NCBI GenBank assembly: GCA_964036045.1
Contig: OZ038401.1
Span: forward strand, 31,632,397 to 31,696,396
Source of the DNA: Eutreptiella sp. 'Long Island Sound 2002'
Taxonomy: Eukaryota > Euglenozoa > Euglenophyceae > Eutreptiales > Eutreptiaceae
Length of the DNA: 64,000 bases
Reading direction: 5' to 3'
A program made the position numbers and the translations under genes. Positions 1-10,593 of the stretch are shown here, piece after piece (the first letter of the stretch is position 1; each line of letters begins with the position of its first letter). Below the pieces are notes generated by a model that saw only the letters and a program-made list of their open reading frames with translations, had not been told where the DNA came from and ran no database searches.

Positions 1-802
1 ACAACAGGTGGCCCTGATTCAGCACTGAGAACAACATGTTCAGACTTTCCCCAAGAGCTGTCGTCGAGTGTGCAACGAGGCACTTCAATGCGTTTTTGAT
101 TAAAGACTGTGATTCCTTCGGCCCCACTTTCAAAGTGTGAGGTCCTGGATCGCTGGTAATCAGGCAGTACTTGTCGTCCTTGCCATCTGGCGTCGTCTGC
201 CGCACACGAACGAAGTGCTCGAAGCCGCACTTGGCAATGTCCAACAACGTCATGCCTGTCTCGGCCTTGTGGTTCATAGACACGCTGGTGTCAATGAGGA
301 ATGCAATTATCATCTTAAAGAACAGCACTGCCTCCAAAAACAAAGACTGAAGAAAAGTGGTTGCTGGGTGCAAAGAATCAGACACATCTCCTATGCACAC
401 TAGAGCTTGCTCTTTAGTGCTGAACATCCGATTCTTACTGCCAAACTCAGGAGTCATCTTGCCCATAAGTACCAAGTCGACCAACATTGCAGCGACGGGA
501 ATACTTTGCACACGCGCATCAAATTTCCTGTCACATATGTCTCCTGGTTCTGGATCTTGCCACAGCAAAACAAATGCCTCTGCCACCGTGAGCTTGTTTG
601 GGAGGGGCATTGACAAGACAATAGCTCTCACCCAGAGGTCACAGCTTTTGGCAGCACCCTCAGCAGCTCTTCGCAACTCAGCATGGCGTCGACGGATGGT
701 GCGTGCCGGTATGTCCAGATGGTCCTTGACAAACCGACCAACAACAAAGTCGGTGTCGGCCTCCAAACATTGTTGCAACTCGTGCTCCCAACGGTGAGAC
801 AT
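1..802 (-). CDS. GPP34-VWA array gene, copy 1 (cut by window edge)
   Basis: Exon 1 is 401-802 (134 codons from the start codon at 800-802). Intron 1 is 314-400 (87 nt). Exon 2 starts at 313 and runs off the left edge after about 104 codons. No stop or frameshift is visible in the part present. It differs from most copies in a few residues, for example an Arg after the VVG stretch of exon 1. The array, and any full-length parental gene, may continue to the left. Confidence 0.6.
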   Translation of the reverse strand, partial: MSHRWEHELQQCLEADTDFVVGRFVKDHLDIPARTIRRRHAELRRAAEGAAKSCDLWVRAIVLSMPLPNKLTVAEAFVLLWQDPEPGDICDRKFDARVQSIPVAAMLVDLVLMGKMTPEFGSKNRMFSTKEQALVCIGDVSDSLHPATTFLQSLFLEAVLFFKMIIAFLIDTSVSMNHKAETGMTLLDIAKCGFEHFVRVRQTTPDGKDDKYCLITSDPGPHTLKVGPKESQSLIKNALKCLVAHSTTALGESLNMLFSVLNQGHLL

Positions 803-905
803 GCAGTGGTAAGAAGGTAACACCGCAAGGCGTAAACCTATCTTTCAATGTCCAATCGTTGAGAGCGGAGCGCACAAAAAGAAAAGTGCTACACAGGAAA
901 CAAGG
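803..905 (-). promoter_or_regulatory. 86-base intergenic spacer with splice-acceptor-like site (repeated in every unit)
   Basis: On the minus strand the stop codon of one gene is the TAG at the end of a pyrimidine-rich run (889-905: CCTTGTTTCCTGTGTAG). This is a good 3' splice site, 86-88 bases before the next start codon. Equivalent spacers lie at 2018-2103, 3234-3319, 4450-4535, 5662-5747, 6873-6958, 8084-8169, 9300-9385, 10508-10593, 11720-11805, 12932-13017 and 14144-14229. The acceptor is kept in all with only a C/T swap. The spacing leaves little room for a promoter and would suit trans-splicing of a polycistronic transcript; this is inference. Confidence 0.4.
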
Positions 906-2017
906 GCACAACCACATTACATGCATCACAAACGACAACGAACGTCGCCAGAACAGCCACAAACCGCGCTGTCTCATTGGGCTTCACCGACTGTTGGTGA
1001 GCACACACACACGCGCGCGCACGCGATGAGAACTGCAAAAACAACAGCAAATTAGTCGAGCAGAAGACAGGGAAGCTCGTGGAGAGCCGTTTGAGTCCGT
1101 TACGCCCCTGTCTGAGGTGGGCAGGCCGCCATCCGTCAGCAGGATGATGACCGCTGGTTCGGTGTTGGTGGCATACCACCCGAACCCGTGGCGGTCAATG
1201 CCAGACACCTCCTCCGACAACAGGTGGCCCTGATTTAGCACTGAGAACAACATGTTCAGACTTTCCCCAAGAGTTGTCGTTGAGTGTGCAACGAGGCACT
1301 TCAATGCGTTTTTGATTAAAGACTGTGATTCCTTCGGCCCCACTTTCAAAGTGTGAGGTTCTGGATCGCTGGTAATCAGGCAGTACTTGTCGTCCTTGCC
1401 ATCTGGCGTCGTCTGCCGCACACGAACGAAGTGCTCGAAGCTGCACTTGGCAATGTCCAACAGCGTCATGCCTGTCTCGGCCTTGTGGTTCATAGACACG
1501 CTGGTGTCAATGAGGAATGCAATTATCATCTTAAAGAACAGCACTGCCTCCAAAAACAAAGACTGAAGAAAAGTGGTTGCTGGGTGCAAAGAATCAGACA
1601 CATCTCCTGTGCACACTAGAGCTTGCTCTTTAGTGCTGAACATCCGATTCTTACTGCCAAACTCAGGAGTCAGCTTGCCCATAAGTACCAAGTCGACCAA
1701 CATTGCAGCGACGGGAATACTTTGCACACGCGCATCAAATTTCCTGTCACATATGTCTCCTGGTTCTGGATCTTGCCACAGCAAAACAAATGCCTCTGCC
1801 ACCGTGAGCTTGTTTGGGAGGGGCATAGACAAGACAATAGCTCTCACCCAGAGGTCACAACTTTTGGCAGCACCCTCAGCAGTCTCCGCAACTCAGCATG
1901 GCGTCGACGGATGGTGCGTGCCGGTATGTCCAGATGCTCCTTGACAAACCCACCAACAACAAAGTCGGTGTCGGCCTCCAAACATTGTTGCAACTCGTGC
2001 TCCCAACGGTGAGACAT
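889..2017 (-). pseudogene. GPP34-VWA array gene, copy 2 (frameshift in exon 1)
   Basis: Exon 1 1617-2017, exon 2 1104-1529, exon 3 889-990. One base is missing near 1878-1882 compared with the other copies, so exon 1 is 401 instead of 402 bases and the reading frame breaks around codon 46, before the GPP34-like block. The VWA exon is itself intact with all metal-site residues. Exon 3 carries two residue changes relative to the consensus tail. Confidence 0.6.
1001..1025. repeat. (CA)n(CG)n tract inside intron 2 of each array gene
   Basis: A run of alternating purines and pyrimidines, CA steps followed by CG steps, about 25 bases, occurs once per unit. Its length varies by amounts that are not multiples of three (copies 4, 9, 13), which supports placing it in an intron. 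Such runs can adopt left-handed Z-DNA. Confidence 0.7.
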
Positions 2018-2103
2018 GGAGTGGTAAGAAGGTAACACCGCAAGGCGTAAACCTATCTTTCAATGTCCAATCGTTGAGAGCGGAGCGCACAAAAAGAAAA
2101 GTG

Positions 2104-3233
2104 CTACACAAGAAACAAGGGCACAACCACATTACATGCATCAAAAACGACAACGAACGTCGCCAGAACAGCCACAAACCGCGGTGTCTCATTGGGCTTC
2201 ACCGACTGTTGGTGAGCACACACACACGCGCGCGCACGCGATGAGAACTGCAAAAACAACAGCAAATTAGTCGAGCAGAAGACAGGGAAGCTCGTGGAGA
2301 GCTGTTTGAGTCCGTTACGCCCCTGTCTGAGGTGGGCAGGCCGCCATCCGTCAGCGGGATGATGACCGCTGGTTCGGTGTTGGTGGCATACCACCCAAAC
2401 CCGTGGCGGTCAATGCTAGACACCTCCTCCGACAACAGGTGGCCCTGATTCAGCACTGAGAACAACATGTTCAGACTTTCCCCAAGAGCTGTCGTCGAGT
2501 GTGCAACGAGGCACTTCAATGCGTTTTTGATTAAAGACTGTGATTCCTTCGGGCCCACTTTCAAAGCGTGAGGTCCTGGATCGCTGGTAGTCAGGCAGTA
2601 CTTGTCGTCCTTGCCATCTGGCGTCGTCTCCCGCACACGAACGAAGTGCTCGAAGCCACACTTGGCAATGTCCAACAACGTCATGCCTGTCTCGGCCTTG
2701 TGGTTCATAGACACGCTGGTGTCAATGAGGAGTGCAATTATCATCTTAAAGAACAGCACTGCCTCCAAAAACAAAGACCGAAGAAAAGTGGTTGCTGGGT
2801 GCAAAGAATAAGACACATCTCCTGTGCACACTAGAGCTTGCTCTTTAGTGCTGAACATCCGATTCTTACTGCCAAACTCAGGAGTCAGCTTGCCCATAAG
2901 TACCAAGTCGACCAACATTGCAGCGACGGGAATACTTTGCACACGCGCATCAAATTTCCTGTCACATATGTCTCCTGTTTCTGGATCTTGCCACAGCAAA
3001 ACAAATGCCTCTGCCACCGTGAGCTTGTTTGGGAGGGGCATAGACAAGACAATAGCTCTCACCCAGAGGTCACAGCTTTTGGCAGCACCCTCAGCAGCTC
3101 TTCGCAACTCAGCATGGCGTCGACGGATGGTGCGTGCCGGTATGTCCACATGCTCCTTGACAAACCCACCAACAACAAAGTCGGTGTCGGCCTCCAAACA
3201 TTGTTGCAACTCGTGCTCCCAACGGTGAGACAT
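2104..3233 (-). CDS. GPP34-like/VWA (INTS6-like) protein, copy 3, intact; type description
   Basis: Best model: exon 1 2832-3233 (134 codons), intron 2745-2831 (87 nt, GTGTGC...TTTAAG), exon 2 2319-2744 (142 codons), intron 2206-2318 (GTAACG...AACAG), exon 3 2104-2205 (33 codons plus TAG), 309 aa in all. Residues 71-116 follow the start of the GPP34/GOLPH3 domain (LTVAEAFVLL, then PVAAMLVDLVLMGKL); that family binds phosphoinositide on Golgi membranes. Residues 135-276 match the INTS6 N-terminus, including the start MII-FLIDTSVSMN, and keep the VWA metal site: Asp142, Ser144, Ser146, Thr218 or Thr219, Asp267 in LTDGG. The start is the ATG at 3231-3233 because the frame upstream has a stop in nearly all copies. 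GPP34 is only half its usual length. In this copy intron 1 has no stop, so genomic reading is open for 351 codons. Two separate first exons lying side by side is the alternative model. Confidence 0.6.
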
Positions 3234-3319
3234 GGAGTGGTAAGAAGGTAACACCGCAAGGCGTAAACCTATCTTTCAATGTCCAATCGTTGAGAGCGGA
3301 GCGCACAAAAAGGAAAGTG

Positions 3320-4449
3320 CTACACAGGAAACAAGGGCACAACCACATTACATGCATTACAAACGACAACGAACGTCGCCAGAACAGCCACAAACCGCGC
3401 TGTCTCATTGGGCTTCACCGACTGTTGGTGAGCACACACACACACAAGAGCGCACGCGATGAGAACTGCAAAAACAACAGCAAATTAGTCGAGCAGAAGA
3501 CAGGGAAGCTCGTGGAGAGCCGTGTGAGTCCGTTACGCCCCTGTCTGAGGTGGGCAGGCGCCGCCATCCGTCAGCAGGATGATGACCGCTGGTTCGGTGT
3601 TGGTGGCATACCACCCAAACCCGTGGCGGTCAATGCCACACACCTCCTCCGACAACAGGTGGCCCTGATTCAGCACTGAGAACAACATGTTCAGACTTTC
3701 CCCAAGAGCTGTCGTCGAGTGTGCAACGAGGCACTTCAATGCGTTTTTGATTAAAGACTGTGATTCCTTCGGCCCCACTTTCAAAGCGTGAGGTCCTGGA
3801 TCGCTGGTAATCAGGCAGTACTTGTCGTCCTTGCCATCTGGCGTCGTCTGCCGCACACGAACGAAGTGCTCGAAGCCACACTTGGCAATGTCCAACAGCG
3901 TCATGCCTGTCTCGGCCTTGTGGTTCATAGACACGCTGGTGTCAATGAGGAATGCAATTATCATCTTAAAGAACAGCACTGCCTCCAAAAACAAAAAGTG
4001 AAGAAAAGTGGTTGATGGGTGCAAAGAATCAGACACATCGTGCACACTAGAGCTTGCTCTTTAGTGCCGAACATCCGATTGTTACTGCCAAACTCAGGAG
4101 TCAACTTGCCCATAAGTACCAAGTCGACCAACATTGCAGCGACGGGAATACTTTGCACACGCGCATCAAATTTCCTGTCACATATGTCTCCTGGTTCTGG
4201 ATCTTGCCACAGCAAAACAAATGCCTCTGCCACCGTGAGCTTGTTTGGGAGGGGCATTGACAAGACAATAGCTCTCACCCAGAGATCACAGCTTTTGGCA
4301 GCACCCTCAGCAGCTCTTCGCAACTCAGCATGGCGTCGACGGATGGTGCGTGCCGGTATGTCCAGATGCTCCTTGACAAACCCACCAACAACAAAGTCGG
4401 TGTCGGCCTCCAAACATTGTTGCAACTCGTGCTCCCAACGGTGAGACAT
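3320..4449 (-). pseudogene. GPP34-VWA array gene, copy 4 (+2 frameshift at end of exon 2)
   Basis: Exon 1 4048-4449 is intact. Intron 1 is 83 nt, lacking a 4-base piece found in copies 1-3 and 8. Exon 2 3537-3964 is intact through the LTDGG metal-site Asp, but two extra bases near 3558 shift the frame about seven codons before the splice donor, so exon 3 (3320-3421) would be read wrongly. The CA tract of intron 2 is also different here (interrupted by AAGAG). Confidence 0.5.
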
Positions 4450-4535
4450 GGAGTGGTAAGAAGGTAACACCGCAAGGCGTAAACCTATCTTTCAATGTCC
4501 AATCGTTGAGAGCGGAGCGCACAAAAAGAAAAGTG

Positions 4536-5661
4536 CTACACAAGAAACAAGGGCACAACCACATTACATGCATCACAAACGACAACGAACGTCGCCAGAA
4601 CAGCCACAAACCGCGCCGTCTCATTGGACTTCACCGACTGTTGGTGAGCACACACACACGCGCGCGCACGCGATGAGAACTGCAAAAACAACAGCAAACT
4701 AGTCGAGCAGAAGACAGGGAAGCTCGTGGAGAGCTGTTTGAGTCCGTTACGCCCCTGTCTGAGGTGGGCAGGCCGCCATCCGTCAGCAGGATGATGACCG
4801 CTGGTTCGGTGTTGGTGGCATACCACCCAAACCCGTGGCGGTCAATGCCAGACACCTCCTCCGACAACACGTGGCCCTGATTCAGCACTGAGAACGACAT
4901 GTTCAGACTTTCCCCAAGAGCTGTCGTCGAGTGTGCAACGAGGCACTTCAATGCGTTTTTGATTAAAGACTGTGATTCCTTCGGCCCCACTTTCAAAGCG
5001 TGAGGTCCTGGATCGCTGGTAATCAGGCAGTACTTGTCGTCCTTGCCATCTGGCGTCGTCTGCCGCACACGAACGAAGTGCTCGAAGCCACACTTGGCAA
5101 TGTCCAACAGCGTCATGCCTGTCTCGGCCTTGTGGTTCATAGACACGCTGGTGTCAATGAGGAATGCAATTATCATCTTAAAGAACAGCACTGCCTCCAA
5201 AAACAAAAAGTGAAGAAAAGTGGTTGATGGGTGCAAAGAATCAGACACATCGTGCACACTAGAGCTCGCTCTTTAGTGCCGAACATCCGATTCTTACTGC
5301 CAAACTCAGGAGTCAACTTGCCCATAAGTACCAAGTCGACCAACATTGCAGCGACGGGAATACTTTGCACACGCGCATCAAATTTCCTGTCACATATGTC
5401 TCCTGGTTTCGGATCTTGCCACAGCAAAAAAAATGCCTCTGCCACCGTGAGCTTGTTTGGGAGGGGCATTGACAAGACAATAGCTCTCACCCAGAGATCA
5501 CAGCTTTTGGCAGCACCCTCAGCAGCTCTTCGCAACTGAGCATGGCGTTGACGGATGGTGCGTGCCGGTATGTCCAGATGCTCCTTGACAAACCCACCAA
5601 CAACAAAGTCGGTGTCGGCCTCCAAACATTGTTGCAACTCGTGCTCCCAACGGTGAGACAT
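4536..5661 (-). CDS. GPP34-VWA array gene, copy 5, intact
   Basis: Exon 1 5260-5661, exon 2 4751-5176, exon 3 4536-4637. Exon lengths are 402, 426 and 102 as in copy 3, with the 83-nt form of intron 1. No stop or frameshift seen. Distinguishing changes are Met to Ser in the LNMSFSV stretch of the VWA domain and RQRHAQL in place of RRRHAEL in exon 1, the latter shared with copy 6. Confidence 0.6.
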
Positions 5662-5747
5662 GGAGTGGTAAGAAGGTAACACCGCAAGGCGTAAACCTAT
5701 CTTTCAATGTCCAATTGTTGAGAGCGGAGCGCACAAAAAGAAAAGTG

Positions 5748-6872
5748 CTACACAAGAAACAAGGGCACAACCACATTACATGCATCACAAACGACAACGA
5801 ACGTCGCCAGAACAGCCACAAACCGCGCTGTCTCATTGGGCTTCACCGACTGTTGGTGAGCACACACACACGCGCGCGCACGCGATGAGAACTGCAAAAA
5901 CAACAGCAAATTAGTCGAGCAGAAGACAGGGAAGCTCGTGGAGAGCTGTTTGAGTCCGTTACGCCCCTGTCTGAGGTGGGCAGGCCGCCATCCGTCAGCA
6001 GGATGATGACCGTTGGTTCGGTGTTGGTGGCATACCACCCAAACCCGTGGCGGTCAATGCCAGACAACTCCTCCGACAACACGTGGCCCCGATTCAGCAC
6101 TGAGAACAACATGTTCAGACTTTCCCCAAGAGCTGTCGTCGAGTGTGCAACGAGGCACCTAATTTGTTTTTGATTAAAGACTGTGATTCCTTCGGCCCCA
6201 CTTTCAAAGCTTGAGGTCCTGGATCGCTGGTAATCAGGCAGTACTTGTCGTCCTTGCCATCTGGCGTCGTCTGCCGCACACGAACGAAGTGCTCGAAGCC
6301 ACACTTGGCAATGTCCAACAGCGTCATGCCTGTCTCGGCCTTGTGGTTCATAGACACGCTGGTGTCAATGAGGAATGCAATTATCATCTTAAAGAACAAC
6401 ACTGCCTCCAAAAACAAAAAGTGAAGAAAAGTGGTTGATGGGTGCAAAGAATCAGACACATCGTGCACACTAGAGCTCGCTCTTTAGTGCCGAACATCCG
6501 ATTCTTACTGCCAAACTCAGGAGTCAACTTGCCCATAAGTACCAAGTCGACCAACATTGCAGCGACGGGAATACTTTGTACACGCGCATCAAATTTCCTG
6601 TCACATATGTCTCCTGGTTCTGGATCTTGCCACAGCAAAACAAATGCCTCTGCCACCGTGAGCTTGTTTGGGAGGGGCATTGACAAGACAATAGCTCTCA
6701 CCCAGAGATCACAGCTTTTGGCAGCACCCTCAGCAGCTCTTCGCAACTGAGCATGGCGTTGACGGATGGTGCGTGCCGGTATGTCCAGATGCTCCTTGAC
6801 AAACCCACCAACAACAAAGTCGGTGTCGGCCTCCAAACATTGTTGCAACTCGTGCTCCCAACGGTGAGACAT
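5748..6872 (-). pseudogene. GPP34-VWA array gene, copy 6 (frameshift in VWA exon)
   Basis: Exon 1 6471-6872 is intact and exceptional in that the usual stop upstream of the start codon is lost (TGA to CGA near 6917), so the frame is open for 25 more codons. Exon 2 5963-6387 is one base short near 6158-6166, which breaks the VWA domain at about its residue 75, between the conserved KVGPKES block and the metal-site Thr. Exon 3 is 5748-5849. Confidence 0.6.
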
Positions 6873-6958
6873 GGAGTGGTAAGAAGGTAACACCGCAAGG
6901 CGTAAACCTATCTTTCGATGTCCAATTGTTGAGAGCGGAGCGCACAAAAAGAAAAGTG

Positions 6959-8083
6959 CTACACAAGAAACAAGGGCACAACCACATTACATGCATCACA
7001 AACGACAACGAACGTCGCCAGAACAGCCACAAACCGCGCTGTCTCATTGGGCTTCACCGACTGTTGGTGAGCACACACACACGCGCGCGCACGCGATGAG
7101 AACTGCAAAAACAACAGCAAATTAGTCGAGCAGAAGACAGGGAAGCTCGTGGAGAGCTGTTTGAGTCCGTTACGCCCCTGTCTGAGGTGGGCAGGCCGCC
7201 ATCCGTCAGCAGGATGATGACCGTTGGTTCGGTGTTGGTGGCATACCACCCAAACCAGTGGCGGTCAATGCCAGACACCTCCTCCGACAACACGTGGCCC
7301 CGATTCAGCACTAAGAACAACATGTTCAGACTTTCCCCAAGAGCTGTCGTCGAGTGTGCAACGAGGCACCTAATGTGTTTTTGATCAAAGACTGTGATTC
7401 CTTCGGCCCCACTTTCAAAGCTTGAGGTCCTGGATCGCTGGTAATCAGGCAGTACTTGTCGTCCTTGCCATCTGGCGTCGTCTGCCGCACACGAACGAAG
7501 TGCTCGAAGCCACACTTGGCAATGTCCAACAGCGTCATGCCTGTCTCGGCCTTGTGGTTCATAGACACGCTGGTGTCAATGAGGAATGCAATTATCATCT
7601 TAAAGAACAGCACTGCCTCCAAAAACAAAAAGTGAAGAAAAGTGGTTGATGGGTGCAAAGAATCAGACACATCGTGCACACTAGAGCTCGCTCTTTAGTG
7701 CCGAACATCCGATTCTTACTGCCAAACTCAGGAGTCAACTTGCCCATAAGTACCAAGTCGACCAACATTGCAGCGACGGGAATACTTTGCACACGCGCAT
7801 CAAATTTCCTGTCACATATGTCTCCTCGTTCTGGATCTTGCCACAGCAAAACAAATGCCTCTGCCACCGTGAGCTTGTTTGGGAGGGGCATTGACAAGAC
7901 AATAGCTCTCACCCAGAGATCACAGCTTTTGGCAGCACCCTCAGCAGCTCTTCGCAACTCAGCATGGCGTCGACGGATGGTGCGTGCCGGTATGTCCAGA
8001 TGCTCCTTGACAAACCCACCAACAACAAAGTCGGTGTCGGCCTCCAAACATTGTTGCAACTCGTGCTCCCAACGGTGAGACAT
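6959..8083 (-). pseudogene. GPP34-VWA array gene, copy 7 (same VWA frameshift as copy 6)
   Basis: Exon 1 7682-8083, exon 2 7174-7598, exon 3 6959-7060. The one-base loss near 7370-7378 is at the same place as in copy 6 with nearly the same flanking substitutions, so the lesion arose once and was copied with the unit. Exon 1 keeps the usual frame. Confidence 0.6.
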
Positions 8084-8169
8084 GGAGTGGTAAGAAGGTA
8101 ACACCGCAAGGCGTAAACCTATCTTTCAATGTCCAATCGTTGAGAGCGGAGCGCACAAAAAGAAAAGTG

Positions 8170-9299
8170 CTACACAAGAAACAAGGGCACAACCACATTA
8201 CATGCATCACAAACGACAACGAACGTCGCCAGAACAGCCACAAACCGCGCTGTCTCATTGGGCTTCACCGACTGTTGGTGAGCACACACACACGCGCGCG
8301 CACGCGATGAGAACTGCAAAAACAACAGCAAATTAGTCGAGCAGAAGACAGGGAAGTTCGTGGAGAGCCGTTTGAGTCCGTTACGCCCCTGTCTGAGGTG
8401 GGCAGGCCGCCATCCGTCAGCAGGATGATGACCGCTGGTTCGGTGTTGGTGGCATACCACCCAAACCCGTGGCGGTCAATGCCAGACACCTCCTCCGACA
8501 ACAGGTGGCCCTGATTCAGCACTGAGAACAACATGTTCAGACTTTCCCCAAGAGCTGTCGTCGAGTGTGCAACGAGGCACTTCAATGCGTTTTTGATTAA
8601 AGACTGTGATTCCTTCGGCCCCACTTTCAAAGCGTGAGGTCCTGGATCGCTGGTAGTCAGGCAGTACTTGTCGTCCTTGCCATCTGGCGTCGTCTGCCGC
8701 ACACGAACGAAGTGCTCGAAGCCGCACTTGGGCATGTCCAACAACGTCATGCCTGTCTCGGCCTTGTGGTTCATAGACACGCTGGTGTCAATGAGGAATG
8801 CAATTATCATCTTAAAGAACAGCACTGCCTCCAAAAACAAAGACCGAAGAAAAGTGGTTGCTGGGTGCAAAGAATAAGACACATCTCCTGTGCACACTAG
8901 AGCTTGCTCTTTAGTGCTGAACATCCGATTCTTACTGCCAAACTCAGGAGTCAACTTGCCCCTAAGTACCAAGTCGACCAACATTGCAGCGACGGGAATA
9001 CTTTGCACACGCGCATCAAATTTCCTGTCACATATGTCTCCTGTTTCTGGATCTTGCCACATCAAAACAAATGCCTCTGCCACCGTGAGCTTGTTTGGGA
9101 GGGGCATAGACAAGACAATAGCTCTCACCCAGAGGTCACAGCTTTTGGCAGCACCCTCAGCAGCTCTTCGCAACTCAGCATGGCGTCGACGGATGGTGCG
9201 TGCCGGTATGTCCACATGCTCCTTGACAAACCCACCAACAACAAAGTCGGTGTCGGCCTCCAAACATTGTTGCAACTCGTGCTCCCAACGGTGAGACAT
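8170..9299 (-). CDS. GPP34-VWA array gene, copy 8, intact
   Basis: Exon 1 8898-9299, exon 2 8385-8810, exon 3 8170-8271. It has the 87-nt intron 1 with no in-frame stop, like copy 3, and shares with copy 3 several linked variants in the intron and a Val-Asp-Ile after KEH in exon 1. Private changes include LVLRGKL in the GPP34-like block and LLDMPKCG in the VWA domain. Confidence 0.6.
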
Positions 9300-9385
9300 G
9301 GAGTGGTAAGAAGGTAACACCGCAAGGCGTAAACCTATCTTTCAATGTCCAATCGTTGAGAGCCGAGCGCACAAAAAGAAAAGTG

Positions 9386-10507
9386 CTACACAGGAAACAA
9401 GGGCACAACCACATTACATGCATCACAAACGACAACGAACGTCGCCAGAACAGCCACAAACCGCGTTGTCTCATTGGGCTTCACCGACTGTTGGTGAGCA
9501 CACACACACGCGCGCGCGATGAGAAGTGCAAAAACAACAGCAAATTAGTCGAGCAGAAGACAGGGAAGCTCGCGGAGAGCCGTTTGAGTCCGTTACGCCC
9601 CTGTCTGAGGTGGGCAGGCCGCCATCCGTCAGCGGGATGATGACCGCTGGTTCGGTGTTGGTGGCATACCACCCAAACCCGTGGCGGTCAATGCCACACA
9701 CCTCCTCCGACAACAGGTGGCCCTGATTCAGCACTGAGAACAACATGTTCAGACTTTCCCCAAGAGCTGTCGTCGAGTGTGCAACGAGGCACTTCAATGC
9801 GTTTTTGATTAAAGACTATGATTCCTTCGGCCCCACTTTCAAAGCGTGAGGTCCTGGATCGCTGGTAATCAGGCAGTACTTGTCGTCCTTGCCATCTGGC
9901 GTCGTCTGCCGCACACGAACGAAGTGCTCGAAGCCACACTTGGCAATGTCCAACAGCGTCATGCCTGTCTGGGCCTTGTGGTTCATAGACACGCTGGTGT
10001 CAATGAGGAATGCAATTATCATCTTAAAGAACAGCACTGCCTCCAAAAACAAAAAGTGAAGAAAAGTGGTTGATGGGTGCAAAGAATCAGACACATCGTG
10101 CACACTAGAGCTTGCTCTTTAGTGCCGAACATCCGATTCTTACTGCCAAACTCAGGAGTCAACTTGCCCATAAGTACCAAGTCGACCAACATTGCAGCGA
10201 CGGGAATACTTTGCACACGCGCATCAAATTTCCTGTCACATATGTCTCCTGGTTCTGGATCTTGCCACAGCAAAACAAATGCCTCTGCCACCGTGAGCTT
10301 GTTTGGGAGGGGCATTGACAAGACAATAGCTCTCACCCAGAGATCACAGCTTTTGGCAGCACCCTCAGCAGCTCTTCGCAACTCAGCATGGCGTCGACGG
10401 ATGGTGCGTGCCGGTATGTCCACATGCTCCTTGACAAACCGACCAACAACAAAGTCGGTGTCGGCCTCCAAACATTGTTGCAACTCGTGCTCCCAACGGT
10501 GAGACAT
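9386..10507 (-). pseudogene. GPP34-VWA array gene, copy 9 (premature stop in VWA exon)
   Basis: Exon 1 10106-10507 is intact. Exon 2 9597-10022 keeps its length, but a single change turns the Gln codon after KES into TAG (near 9817-9819), removing the metal-site Thr and final Asp. Exon 3 is 9386-9487. The alternating CA/CG tract in intron 2 is shorter than in other copies. Confidence 0.6.
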
Positions 10508-10593
10508 GGAGTGGTAAGAAGGTAACACCGCAAGGCGTAAACCTATCTTTCAATGTCCCATCGTTGAGAGCCGAGCGCACAAAAAGAAAAGTG

